30,603 nt of DNA, taken from the IMG/VR virus record IMGVR_UViG_3300021599_000343, positions 1 to 30,603 of that record. The stretch is one strand, 5' to 3'. The DNA is from a virus. Both the position numbers and the translations under genes were made by a program. Below, one piece after another: positions 1-12,000 of the stretch; the first letter of the stretch is position 1, and every line of letters begins with the position of its first letter. The notes under the pieces are model-generated. The model did not search any database, was not told the origin of the DNA, and saw nothing but the letters and a program-made list of their open reading frames with translations.

Positions 1-2185
1 AAACTTTTAGTCTACCATAATTTTTACCAGAGTCAACAATATTAGCAGAAACTATTCTACCATTAAGCAACACTGGCGTAATAACAGCTTGGCGAATTAA
101 AGTTGTCTGTACAAATCTTAATTCTTCTTCAGTGTCAATTTTTTGATCCCATAGGCCAGAAACAACCGTTGGCTGCATTTCAAATTTCTGTAATGCTGAT
201 AGGTCGTAATCATCAGCCAGTAACTTGTCTTTAAGAATCATGTTAACTCTTTCAACGAATTGTTTTAGAGCTTCAATTCTGTTGGCAAACATGCCCTGTC
301 TAGGTCTAAATTCTATACCGTAACGTTTCTTTTCAGGCAATGAAATATCTGGAACTAATCTTCCATTTTCATCTCTACCAACTAGACTATGGAACCATTT
401 TTGTTCAATAGCATACGGAATTTCAGTGCTTCTGTTAGTGCTTAATAATTTCCACTCGCTGTGATAATTGCTTTCTTTATATTCAGATTTCCAATATTGA
501 ATATTAACTGCAACATTTTTAGCATTTAGATATTTTTTACAATTTACTAGACTAAAACTATTTGGTCCTGTAAATGCAATGTAGCTATATCCGTAGGATG
601 TTGGATCTGCTATTATTTTTGCAACGTCAAGGGCTGTTAAATTTCTACCTTCAACGTTTGGTACTGTGGTTTTATTTTTTACCCAGAAATAATAAGTTTC
701 TTTGAATGTTTGACTTACCGAATCATATCGTTTCTTTACACTATAAACTGAGTCGTCATATTTTGTAGTGCCTGTAATTCCTTGTGAAAGTCCTTTATCT
801 GTACCAGATAACTTATTCCACTGTGATGGCAGGATAGAACTTTCTACCCATTCATATACATCAATGCTGGCAAAAGGATGTGCTTCATTCCAATTAGTTG
901 TTCTATAATTTACATCTCCTGATTGAGGATCTGTAAATCTTGCAGTAGATAAATCCCACCACAGAGCACCAACCACTGACTTTGTCCAGTTTGCAGTCTC
1001 ATCAACATTTACAGAATCTGTTCCTACAGAATAGTTTGCAGGATCAAAGTAAGTTTTATATTTGATTTCTTGATCGGCAATGCCGGGTATTTTACCGTAG
1101 ATAGGATCTACTACATCAAGGTATTTAATAAGCTTACCTGTTTCTGTGCTGTATAGATAAACTTTTTTAATTTTAGTTACGTCAACACTTGGTATTTGTT
1201 CGTAATGTTTTTGCCAACTGCTTTCGCTAGCAGATTTAACATACGAATATACTCTACCAGAGCTTGTATAGTTAATAGAAGATACTACTCGATCAATATC
1301 AGATTCTGCTGCAAAAGACAGCAATAGAGTATTTTTATAACCAGAAATACTTGTAATATTTACTATTCGTCTAGCTGTCAACGAACCTGAGACGAAAGTT
1401 CTTGTGCCTGCAATCGTATAAGTGCCAGTTAGGCCTAAACCAGTTCCGTTAGAAATAATTTTTACAGGCGTAAGATTACTTCCGTAGATTGTAGCACCAA
1501 CTTCAATTCTACCTAGCGTAACATCAGTTACAGTTAGTGTTGTACCAGAAATAGAACCAACAAACGCAGCATCAGAAGTAGGAGTGATTGTTTCTCCAAA
1601 GATAAATGTTGAGTCTAATAGATCAAAAATATCAATCTTGTTTTCATTAGAGGTTCTTTCAAATACAGTTAAGTTAGAATCAAATGTAGTTGAATTTGAA
1701 TCAAACAACGTAGCATCAATTCCCGAACTTACAGAATAAGAGTATAGACTCTTATCATCATTTAAAAATCCGATGTCTGTGCCAAATTGCTCAGATCTAT
1801 ATTCTCTAGGACTTCTTAACACTTGCCCTATACCAGCTGCCGGGTCGTGTACAAATCCTGTGTTTATATATTTGTAAATTCTTATTTCGCCTACATCAGC
1901 TTTTCCGTTTACATCTGTCCTAGCTGCACCGATGGCTAGAGTAAGACCGTCATTGGACAATGCCACTGATTGGCCTAGCCTTTCTTGATTTAGTCCTAGG
2001 AAAGATACTGGGCTAGTATAGCCGCTGTTAAATTCATAGACAAATACCTGTCCAGAGTTTAGGCCATCTCCAGGAGCAGAAATTACTAATATTTTTCCGG
2101 TGTTTGAACACGCAATATCAAATCCAAAATATTCATTTGTTGATATACCTGCTGGTACTGCCAAATTTATCACCGGCTGTTTGGC
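1..2185 (-). CDS. C-terminal continuation of the giant tail/baseplate protein in a shifted frame (partial)
   Basis: I translated 1261-2160 codon by codon on the minus strand. This frame has no stop there, and I read it as open to the window edge. It opens after a TAG at 2186-2188, has no ATG near its beginning, and its residues carry on the beta-propeller-like (FG-GAP-like) pattern at the end of the gene at 2133-9044. Examples are SVALSNDGLTLAIGAA and EQFGTDIGFLNDD, which match KFSHDGSWLAVGVP just upstream. It is therefore the rest of the same protein, offset +1 from the main frame. The last part before the edge is rich in W, Y and K and is not a family I recognise. The gene is cut by the window at position 1. 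It is either one gene with a sequencing or assembly indel near 2136-2185, a decayed gene, or a real frameshift product. It has no credible start of its own. Confidence 0.75.
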
Positions 2186-5100
2186 CTATTAATGTTGCAT
2201 TTATTTCAAATGTTCCAGATTTTTGTCTAAAATAAATCTGTACTTGGCCTTTGTCAGAATCATGTGTTGGTACGCCCACAGCTAACCAACTTCCGTCATG
2301 ACTAAATTTTAAAGTGGTTGCAACTACATCGGTAATTCTATCAAACAATGACCAAGAATTGTCGCTTGAACCTTTTTGATATAATGCTACATATTCAGCT
2401 GTAGCTACTGCGGCTAAATTACCAGATCCGTCTATTGCTATACAGCGACCAAAATTAAACGAATTTGCAGGTTCTAAATTAACTAAATTATCTTTTCTAT
2501 AAACAGGATTGTTCTTGTAAACAATATAGTTACCTGCTTGATTACTATCAATCCATGCTAATTCATTTGGTTTAAACTCATCCGGAAGATAAGAGTTTAA
2601 AGTAGTAATGTGAGGAGAACGTTGTTTAAAAACTTTATATGTTACAATAGTATCTGCATCGGCAAAAGATTGCCAACCTTGAACGTCTTTAACAAATTTA
2701 AATTGATTACCGTTAACTACTGTAACTTTATGGAATCCATTTAATTTTTCTGTTCCTTTAATACCAATTATGTCACCCACTGCCAATGGAGGCAATGCAA
2801 AGGATGTTACAGTTACTTGTTTAGAAGAATTTTCATAGGCTACTGTTTTAACTTTTAAATCATACAGACTAAATCTATACACTGACCAATCTCTAGACTC
2901 AAAAGCTGCCCAGATGTAATCACCGTTAGAAAAATCATTTACATTTAAAGTAATAACATTGGCTATTGATCTTACTGTAGCTTTAACATCTTCAACTCTT
3001 ACATAACCGCTAGTTCTTAAAAATCTATTAGTAGTATAAGTTGGCCAAATGTTATTTGTGTAGCTCAGAGGTTTAACATAAACATCTGTAGGTTTATATC
3101 TGTAGACAAAATCTTTTTCGTTAATATCAATTGAATCAACTAGTTCAACCGGCTGTGGATTGATTTTAAATTTATTTTCATCTAAAATAAATTCTACCTC
3201 ATCAAAGGTATCAACTGCTCCGTACTCCCCTACACGGAAAGCCCACTCTTCGTCAAACGTTAAACTTTCTTGACCGTCAGCACTTAACACATCAAACAGT
3301 TTGTTCAATACATTCTGCGTGCCTTTTTCAATAATCATACCCTGATAGAACTTGTATTGACTTACATCATTCTGAATAATGTTTTCGAGGTATTGACGTT
3401 TCTGATAACCAATTAAATGCTGTGCTACTTTTTGCTGACCTGCATCAAAATTGTCAGTATCAAGGTCGTAGAAATCTGTAAACTGTTCAGCACGATAATC
3501 CCAGTTAGGTAATAATTGAGATTTAGGAGTTTCTTCTAAAATCACCCAAGTATCGTCATTGAATTCACGTACACCCTGAATTCTTTCTTTGGCAGCATAA
3601 TAAAACTGTTTATATTTTACAATATCACCGAGATTATAATCAGTCCATGGTTCCCACTCTTGAATTTTAGCTTCGTCGTAGATGAACCCTTTAATTTCAA
3701 ACCCTCCGGTCCAACCAGCTGCTATATAACCTATAACTTTAATTCTTTCTTGATGATAACCTGCTTCAATATCGTAGATGGTATCATTAAACAAAGTCTT
3801 GTTATCAAGGACAACTACGTGTTCCTTCTGTATTAGGTGCAGAGTAATTCCGTAGATACCATAGTTGGTATTTTCTGGTTCGATTACAAATTGATTTTCA
3901 TTTCTATAAACTTTTATAAATTCTTCATCTAACTTTTGTCCGTCAACTCGAAGAACACTATAGGTATAAAAATTATCTGTCAAATCAGCAACCACTGAAT
4001 TTTGAGATTGGAAAATAAGTTTATTAGCACTAGGACTTATACTGAGCACTGAACCCTCTGCCCAGTTCTGTGTAGTCCAGAACGCAAATTCTTTTGCACT
4101 AGTTTCCCAGTTTGTTACTGTTCCCAGATTATTATTAAAATCATCAAAGACAAAACCTTGATCTTCTAGATAGGCACCGTAGCCCATGATGATGTCAACT
4201 ACTTCTTGTACTGTTGCAATTCTTTTGCCATATGGTATCTTGTCAACATTGTTAGCATTAAAATTCTTTTTTAACTCTATTTCTCTACCGCCAATAATTG
4301 GTAGTTCTGCAAGTCTAGCATACAGGCGATCATCAAACTCTGTTGAAGCAGTGTGAGTAGTTTTTGCTCTGTAATATAAATTATTATATCTTACAATTTT
4401 GCCAGAAGTATAAATTTCTCCTGCTTTCCACTCAAGGAAACTTTCACTGATGCCACCAACTTTAATCACCCTGTCTACTAATTTAGACTTGTAAACAATG
4501 AAGTAAGGATTTTGAGTATTATAACCTTTTACTTCGTAGCCGTTACTAAATCTTGTAATCAATATACCGCTGTAAATTACTTTTCTTATAGCACTTGATG
4601 TATTAAGACTAACTGAATAATTTTCTTCAGGCACAAAAACTCCGCCAGCACTGGTTGGAGTTTTGCTGTCTAATAGAATTTTAAATTTTTCTTTATTAGT
4701 GTAAGATCCTAATCTTGTTGACATTTTATTAGTCAACGATGCTAGATCATATTTGTATTGGGTTAATCTTGCTGTATTTTTACTAGTAAGATATTCAACA
4801 ACATAGTTTACTAGCCCCGAAGTAAATCTTCTGTCTGTTTCTACTTCATCAGCAACAGAAGGAAAAATAAGATCTTGTAATCTAATACGAAGGCCAGTTT
4901 CAGAATACACTAATTGGCCAGTATTATTTTTTACAATCCTGCTTCGGTCTATGCATCGTCCAAGGATATCATTTGGTTTTAACAATAGTATTGTACTAAT
5001 TAATGCAAATGGATAATAACTGCTTTTTCTCCAAGCAGCTTCAACAGGGCCTTGGTCGCCAAAGACATAAAAAGAATCTGTTGAATTTTGCATTAGTCCT

Positions 5101-8100
5101 GCTACATAGCCTGCGTTTAACGGATCAAGTAAAATTCCATTAGTGTCAACTGGCGGACCTTGGTCTAAAATTAATCTAGCAAATTGTTTGTTAAGTCTAG
5201 GAGGTTTACCAGGCTCTCTAATTAGACCTTCTTTAAGGTCATCCCATAAAACTAGGTTATCGCTAGTATATGGAGCAGGTCCGTAGACATCTTGCCACCA
5301 AATTGGTTCAATAAAAAATCCTAATGATTCCCAAGGTGTAAGATGAGGCGTGTCTGTATCAAAGAACCATTTGTATATTCCTCTCCAATATGCAGGTGCA
5401 AGTCTACCATCAGGTGCTACATGATCTCTATAATTGTAAGTAAACGCATTTTCTCTGTCATAGAACAACGGACGAGAATAGTCTTCTTGAATATTAAGAG
5501 TCCATTGATAAAAATATTTTGATAGTACTGAATTAAATTCATCTACTGTATAATCATTTTCTCTACTGTAACTTGGAATATAATTGAATATATTAAACAA
5601 TTCAGTATCATAAGATACTTTTACATTGTTAAAAATTCGTTTTTCTAATTCTAAAATTAAATCGTCTCTATAATCATCAAACGCAATAGTAATACTACCG
5701 TCATGTCCTTGTATAACTTTGACTGGTTCAATGTATGTGTCGTCAACATAGATTGAAGGTTCAAATAATGGATACAATCCTAGCTTACTAGGAGTAGGTG
5801 GTACAAAGCATCCATCAGTTGATTCGTATTCATATACTTCAATAATATCGTTTTCGCTTAACTCTGCTAGGAGTGTAACAAACTCAGTGTCTCCAAATAC
5901 ATAGTCTCGACCGTGTACTAATTGAACATCATTAAGGTATACTCCGACAGCACGATTAGACAATGTTTTTAAATTAAACAATTGACTTAAAGGATACGAT
6001 GTAGTTCTAGCATCTAATACTGTGTATTCTGTACGATTTGCTGCGGTATACCCGAACATATCAGAAAGATAATAAGGACTAGATTTAGGTTTATTTGCAA
6101 ACATATTTTGCAATATAAAATCTACGTGTCTTCTTGGCTCAGCATCAAAACCACTGTCAGATGCAGCAATAATAAATGCTCTTTTAAACTGTGCATAGTC
6201 AGTACGTGCAGTATCTAATGCCTTGAGTAGGTTAGCAGACTTATTACCAAGATGATATAAAGAAAGGTTCATTGGACCTGTATGCTGTACGAATCTTGTT
6301 CCGTATTCGCTTAATCGTCCAGCATCTCTTAAGATTGCTTTAGGGCCGTTATTAAAAAATACCAACGGATTGTTACCAATGATAGAGTCAACGTGATCAA
6401 TTACTTCACCAAGGGTAAAGTCTTGAATGTTGTTGTTCAACGGATTATTTTCTAAATTAATTGGTAATTTATAATAGCCGTTTTGATTTTTATGTTTCTT
6501 TGTAAAGCATTCTATAGTAACCATTGAGTCAACAGCATCTGTGGTCAATCTTACTAGTTTGTAAACAACGTCATCAACAATAGAAAACTTTGACGGAATT
6601 AATCGTGTACCGTTAACATAAACTTTGACTAATAAATCTTCTAGTCCATCTTTAGTATCAAAAACATCTAATGGAAAATCGTTTACTATTGACACTGTAG
6701 ATCTTACACCATTTTCGTCAACTACTGTTTTAGTTTCATTTTTATAAGTTCTTACAATAGGCTGCACGTTGGACAATACATTTTTAATCCAGCCGTTTTC
6801 ATACTTAATACTGTCTAAATTATCAATTATTTTGAGAAAGCCATTGCTAATCGATTTAGAAATTAAACTAGATCCTAGTTTGTATTTGAATTCAGGATCG
6901 GATGCTAGGTTAAAATTGAATAAGATGTCGCCTATGTTATTGATATTTTGATAGGTTAAGGCAAACCCTAATACTGTGTCTACAGAACCAACACCTGTTT
7001 TATAAGAAAAAATCTTATTACCGGCAAAGGTAGATCCGCTGTATTTTGTAAGATCAGAAAAGCTTACACCGCTGTCGTCAAATATATCAAACAACGGAGC
7101 CTGATTTACTGCTGTTTTTTCCTGGGCAGCTTTCCAACTTGTTCCATCAAACCAAAATGTTTTAGATTGATTCTGTATTCCTAAATTAACTGTAACAGTT
7201 TCATATTCCACAGGAGAAGAATCTTGAGTTTCTTCTAGGTAAATTTGCTTACGCGGATACTTGAATAATTCAAATTTATGCGTACCTTCTCCCTTGGCCA
7301 ATATATCTACTCTTACAGAAAGGTCAGGTTTAGTGTATAATTCGATAGTTACTGCATCAATGACATTTACATAATATACTTGTCTATGAGTAAGTCCTGG
7401 GACCGAGTCTAATGTAACGTTATTGTAAACTACTCTGCTTTTTACTGTGAGGCCGTGATTAGCACCAAACGTGATAGTGTTTAAAGCAGGATTAACTTGT
7501 GTGGCATCAAACAACAGTTCTGAAGTTTGAGGTGTTACATCAATAAAATTAACTTTATAAATTTTATTTTTTACTAACGAATCGGTGTCTGCGGTGAACA
7601 GGACACGCATACCTTGTATTAGATCTATGCCGTCTATGTTATAGCCAAGGCTTCCTTCGATAGTACTAAAAATGTCTTTGGTAAAAGTATCAATTACATC
7701 AACTGGAGTTTTAGCCGCATGACCGTAGTTGAATAATTTAATACCTGGTCTAAATTCAATAATAGGTCTAGTAGCTCTAAAATTTTGATCTAAATTTGGT
7801 TCTTCACCTATTACTTGGGCGCTGGCGATAATAACATCTTGATGGAACCAGCGATTATAACGAGACCATGGATTTTGATCAGGACTTGTTCTACTAATTG
7901 TTACATAGTCAGGTCTCACTGGATAAGTTCCAACTTCACTGAACGGCAGTTGATCAAACGGTGTATCATCAAACAATATACTTTTATCTGCTGAGAATGT
8001 TGATCTTATTTCAAGGGCACGCTCTGCTACTATTCGTATAGCAGTACCAACACCTTCGATATAATATGCGCCGTCGGCGTAATTGCTAGGAATAACTTCC

Positions 8101-9044
8101 CCACCAAATCTTACTTTCATTCCGTTACTAACACGCAGACCTTCTGCGGTACCGTTAGGAATAATGTATTCTTTTTTTCCTAAAAAATCTGCATTAAGAT
8201 CAATAACTGTGTTTTCTTCAATATCTAATATTTGAAAGACTCCGCCGGTGTCTACTGAATTTTCACTAACATAGAATAATACGTTTGGTGCATCAAGTGG
8301 TACTTCAAACGTAATAATACCTTCTTGTACTGCAATACCAGTAACTCCTTTAACATATCTATCGTTAGATCCGCCCGATCTTGCTGACTTAATACTGAAA
8401 GGATGGCCAGGTGCATTAATTTCAAAATTATAAGTTTGACCTCTAAATAATTTTAGTGTTGGATTTCTTGTAAGGCCGTTAGGCGTAAAAAGATAAGCTA
8501 CATTATCTGTTTCGTCAACACCTTCAACTGTATAGGTACTTTGTATTGCTTTATCGGCACCAAAAATTGTAATAGTGCTGGGACCAAATGGCAACCAATA
8601 GTACTGTTGATAATTAACAAACTTATCCCAACAGATATGCGGATCCCATGAATAAAACTCCTGACTGTTTAATCTATTATGGTTACTTACAATACCGTCA
8701 TTTGTTTCAATATGATTAATATGATCAATGTAGTCTTTAAAGAATGTTGTATTACCTAGATAGTCTTGAATAATTGCAGCCGGTTCAAACTGATAATTTT
8801 GTCGTACTGTATCTACTGCTGTTACAAAGATGTCATCAGTTTTTACAGCTTTAGCTGTTTGACGGCCCATATAGCCGTTAATTTTTCTAACACTACCGGG
8901 TTGAATAAGTTGATCAAGCGTTGCCTGTAAAAATTTCTTATTACTATTTGTTCTATAATATCTAGGTAATAGATCTGAAGAATTACGTTTTTCAGAATTT
9001 GAAATTGGCAATTTTGGCTCGTTTTGATCATTGGTGAATGCCAT
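2133..9044 (-). CDS. Giant baseplate/tail structural protein in the gp7 position (2303 aa to first stop)
   Basis: The gene follows gp6 directly: the gp6 stop and this ATG overlap as TAATG, with GGGAG just upstream. That is where T4 has gp7 and gp8, so a role as baseplate wedge or wedge-attached fibre protein in the virion is inferred from position. Visible parts in order are: an N-terminal region rich in W and Y; a cupredoxin-like stretch at about residues 200-275 (GHPFSI ... VLFYVSENS ... TGGVFQI) of the kind common in marine phage structural proteins, but lacking the usual Cys/His ligands; and a W/P-rich segment near 1235-1280. Two W..G..Y..G..V.Y...YYxAK modules near 1535-1575 and 1793-1840 resemble carbohydrate-binding family 5/12 modules. 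FG-GAP-like repeats begin near 2190. The reading frame ends inside one of those repeats and resumes in another frame, so this stop is probably not the natural C-terminus. Host glycan binding is speculation. Confidence 0.8.
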   Translation of the reverse strand: MAFTNDQNEPKLPISNSEKRNSSDLLPRYYRTNSNKKFLQATLDQLIQPGSVRKINGYMGRQTAKAVKTDDIFVTAVDTVRQNYQFEPAAIIQDYLGNTTFFKDYIDHINHIETNDGIVSNHNRLNSQEFYSWDPHICWDKFVNYQQYYWLPFGPSTITIFGADKAIQSTYTVEGVDETDNVAYLFTPNGLTRNPTLKLFRGQTYNFEINAPGHPFSIKSARSGGSNDRYVKGVTGIAVQEGIITFEVPLDAPNVLFYVSENSVDTGGVFQILDIEENTVIDLNADFLGKKEYIIPNGTAEGLRVSNGMKVRFGGEVIPSNYADGAYYIEGVGTAIRIVAERALEIRSTFSADKSILFDDTPFDQLPFSEVGTYPVRPDYVTISRTSPDQNPWSRYNRWFHQDVIIASAQVIGEEPNLDQNFRATRPIIEFRPGIKLFNYGHAAKTPVDVIDTFTKDIFSTIEGSLGYNIDGIDLIQGMRVLFTADTDSLVKNKIYKVNFIDVTPQTSELLFDATQVNPALNTITFGANHGLTVKSRVVYNNVTLDSVPGLTHRQVYYVNVIDAVTIELYTKPDLSVRVDILAKGEGTHKFELFKYPRKQIYLEETQDSSPVEYETVTVNLGIQNQSKTFWFDGTSWKAAQEKTAVNQAPLFDIFDDSGVSFSDLTKYSGSTFAGNKIFSYKTGVGSVDTVLGFALTYQNINNIGDILFNFNLASDPEFKYKLGSSLISKSISNGFLKIIDNLDSIKYENGWIKNVLSNVQPIVRTYKNETKTVVDENGVRSTVSIVNDFPLDVFDTKDGLEDLLVKVYVNGTRLIPSKFSIVDDVVYKLVRLTTDAVDSMVTIECFTKKHKNQNGYYKLPINLENNPLNNNIQDFTLGEVIDHVDSIIGNNPLVFFNNGPKAILRDAGRLSEYGTRFVQHTGPMNLSLYHLGNKSANLLKALDTARTDYAQFKRAFIIAASDSGFDAEPRRHVDFILQNMFANKPKSSPYYLSDMFGYTAANRTEYTVLDARTTSYPLSQLFNLKTLSNRAVGVYLNDVQLVHGRDYVFGDTEFVTLLAELSENDIIEVYEYESTDGCFVPPTPSKLGLYPLFEPSIYVDDTYIEPVKVIQGHDGSITIAFDDYRDDLILELEKRIFNNVKVSYDTELFNIFNYIPSYSRENDYTVDEFNSVLSKYFYQWTLNIQEDYSRPLFYDRENAFTYNYRDHVAPDGRLAPAYWRGIYKWFFDTDTPHLTPWESLGFFIEPIWWQDVYGPAPYTSDNLVLWDDLKEGLIREPGKPPRLNKQFARLILDQGPPVDTNGILLDPLNAGYVAGLMQNSTDSFYVFGDQGPVEAAWRKSSYYPFALISTILLLKPNDILGRCIDRSRIVKNNTGQLVYSETGLRIRLQDLIFPSVADEVETDRRFTSGLVNYVVEYLTSKNTARLTQYKYDLASLTNKMSTRLGSYTNKEKFKILLDSKTPTSAGGVFVPEENYSVSLNTSSAIRKVIYSGILITRFSNGYEVKGYNTQNPYFIVYKSKLVDRVIKVGGISESFLEWKAGEIYTSGKIVRYNNLYYRAKTTHTASTEFDDRLYARLAELPIIGGREIELKKNFNANNVDKIPYGKRIATVQEVVDIIMGYGAYLEDQGFVFDDFNNNLGTVTNWETSAKEFAFWTTQNWAEGSVLSISPSANKLIFQSQNSVVADLTDNFYTYSVLRVDGQKLDEEFIKVYRNENQFVIEPENTNYGIYGITLHLIQKEHVVVLDNKTLFNDTIYDIEAGYHQERIKVIGYIAAGWTGGFEIKGFIYDEAKIQEWEPWTDYNLGDIVKYKQFYYAAKERIQGVREFNDDTWVILEETPKSQLLPNWDYRAEQFTDFYDLDTDNFDAGQQKVAQHLIGYQKRQYLENIIQNDVSQYKFYQGMIIEKGTQNVLNKLFDVLSADGQESLTFDEEWAFRVGEYGAVDTFDEVEFILDENKFKINPQPVELVDSIDINEKDFVYRYKPTDVYVKPLSYTNNIWPTYTTNRFLRTSGYVRVEDVKATVRSIANVITLNVNDFSNGDYIWAAFESRDWSVYRFSLYDLKVKTVAYENSSKQVTVTSFALPPLAVGDIIGIKGTEKLNGFHKVTVVNGNQFKFVKDVQGWQSFADADTIVTYKVFKQRSPHITTLNSYLPDEFKPNELAWIDSNQAGNYIVYKNNPVYRKDNLVNLEPANSFNFGRCIAIDGSGNLAAVATAEYVALYQKGSSDNSWSLFDRITDVVATTLKFSHDGSWLAVGVPTHDSDKGQVQIYFRQKSGTFEINATLIGQTAGDKFGSTSRYINK

Positions 9045-12000
9045 TAGTTACTCCCTGAGCTGTTTACAGACTGTTTGCTTGCCAGTGTTGATTCAACGGC
9101 AATTTGACCTGCACTTTTAATTTTACTTGCAGTAATAGCTGTTATAATTTCTATATCATCTATTGTAGCGCCATTGATGAATAATTGATCTTTTTCGCTT
9201 CTTATTTCATATAAGCTACCAAAACTTAAATCACTTTGTTTTGGCACAACAATAAAGTTTACAATGTTTGGTGAAAGTCTATTCATTACATAAGTTGACA
9301 ACTCGCTAAAATAGAAATTGTCTCCAAATTCCCAATTTTCTAAACTAAAGAATTCAGCTATGGCTGTAAGAACTCTAGATTTAATATCGTTATCACTGAT
9401 AACAATTTCATCATTCTTAACAACCTTAAATGTAGCCTGTACATCTGAAGTAGCTTTGCTACCAAATAAAACTTTATACTTTACAGGATGATAGATAATT
9501 TCATCGCTGATAGATTTAATTTTGTTTAATTCAGGACTTAACAAATTAAACAATTCATCACTGCTAGGAGCTAAAGGCTCTACAGTTTTTGAACCGTTTA
9601 TATATTGGCGATATTGAATGTCATACTCTTTGGTCAACACATAGATATCAATTAGATTTGTTAATCCAGGATCAATTCTTGCTTCGTAGTCAGCGTTATG
9701 AATGTATTGAAATTTTAATCCGCTTCTTCCTGCATAGACTTTATAATTTAAACTAGGTTCAAATACATCATCTGCATTTAATTGTGCAACAAAATTTTCT
9801 TCAACAAAATAAAAATAACTGCCTAACTTTTGTAGGTCTCCAGAACTTACAGATAGTTTATTCTGGCGAATTAAAATTTTATCATCATCGTTTGATATAA
9901 ATCTGTAGTCTTCTTGTCCCTGTGTTATTACGTACTTTTCTAATACAATAAATTGATTCTTTACAGGAGGAATAGTCACTGTTGGAACTATCTCTTCGAA
10001 CAAATTAGGATTATCAACTATACCGTCATCGTCACTGTCGCTGAATGTAATTTGAATTTTTTTAGTGTCAATGTATCCGTCAAGTCCTTTAAACTCTTCG
10101 GTAACTTCCCAGTCTCTATCATAGGTAAAAGATGTAATATTGTTTGGCTGTGTGTTTATACTTAAAATTTTAATTTTGTCTTTGACCACTGTGTTAGTTC
10201 TTGAATCATAAATTTTATCACTAGAATCAAAATAGAATCTTACCTGCTGGTTGCTTTCAAAGATATATCTAACTAATCGAGAAGTAACTGTGTATTGCTC
10301 GCTGTCTGTGTTAAACAACAGCAACCAACTTGAATCAACATTTTGATTTGTTGCGTCGCCTGCTCGTCCTAGACTGAACACGTTAATTGTGTTTAGGTTA
10401 CTGCTGATAATAATTTTCCAAGAACGTGATTCTGAATCATATCGTAGACCAAATGATTTATTTGCAAAAATTAAATCAACCATAGAAGCTACTGTGGCAC
10501 TGTCTAGTGCAGTTTTCCATGCTGGAATAATTTCTTCTAACTGAGGAGCTGTCTGCAACTCAGTGGTTGATGTTGTTTTGTTGTAAGCTGAAGGAATAAT
10601 ATCGTTGAGTACAATAGGACCAGAACCGTCTACTAGTTCACCGGTGCCACCAGAAGTACCATCACCTGAAATTGCCACTACCTTTGTCCACAAAATTTGT
10701 GTTGCGTTAGTACTTGTTGGATTGCCCAACACTAATTTATTATTATTTGATTTATCAAAGTAATAGTTTGCCGGAGCTCTAAATTTTAACAACGATCCAA
10801 CAGTGATGTACTTTAGTGTGTTAGTACCAGTGGCAAATGTTCCTACTTTCTGTATTGTAGTTGTGATGTCATCTTTAAAATAACCAGTAACTTGATTAGT
10901 ATCAGAAGTTTTAATAATCCATTTAATACCTAATTCAGAAGTATTTGGTCTGTCAAATTTACTATAATAAAAATGTTTTAAGTTTGTTAATTTTAAATTA
11001 TCAGTAACTTGATTATAAATTACAGCTTCAATGTCTGTTCTAGTTGCATAAGAAAATTTAAAACTGTCAATGTATTCTTGTTTGTAAACAATGCCGTCGT
11101 CAGCAAATAAATTTGTCTTTGAATATTTGCCTGTAGGATCAACTAGATCAAAATAGCGACTGATGCCACTGGCTGATCTATTAACTGCTTTAATTTTACC
11201 AATTTGTTGACTTACGCTTAATGGGCTAATGTTATAGTCCTCAGCAGTAATCATTCTGTTCTGCGTATAATAAGTTGCAGGAGCACGAGCTTTGATGTTG
11301 TCGTTGGTTTCAGCAGGACTTGAATTAGACACTGAACTTTGTAATCCTAAAGTTACTGTCATTGTCTCAAGCTGTCCGGTGTTGCTTACATAAGGAATAT
11401 CAATTGTGATATTTTTTACATCTTTAGGATTGATAGTATAATTTAATCCGTTACTTGTTCTATAATATACTCTAAAAGTTCCTAGAGGTAAATTACCAAA
11501 TACACCATCACTGAACACTAGACTAATTTTGTCGTTGGCTCTAGTGACTACACCGTAGATATTTCGTATGCTTTTGTTTAAACTATTATAGATAATATTG
11601 TTGCCTTCAAAGCTAGGAACTTGTGCCCAGTATTCGTTTTCAATACCGTTTTGATCTAACTTATAAAGCCAAACATCGTTATTGTTGATGTTAACTGCAT
11701 CAACATCTACTGTTTCGTCGGTAGCAGGCTGTGTAACTGCAAAAGTACCTTGATTTAATGTGCCCTGTCTAAAATGTAGGAAAAATCCTGTGTTAGAGCT
11801 GCCATTGCCTTTGCCGTCATCTCTGTAGATAAAACTTAAACGATTAGCAATACTTGGAGGTTCTTCATAGATTTCAGACTCGCCACTAAACGCTGTACTT
11901 ACTACTTCAAATGTCATGCTACGACCGTCTACTGTTTTAGTAAAACTATAAACAGGTACATCAGTATTAGCACCTTGGAATCTATATTGTTCGCTAGGTA

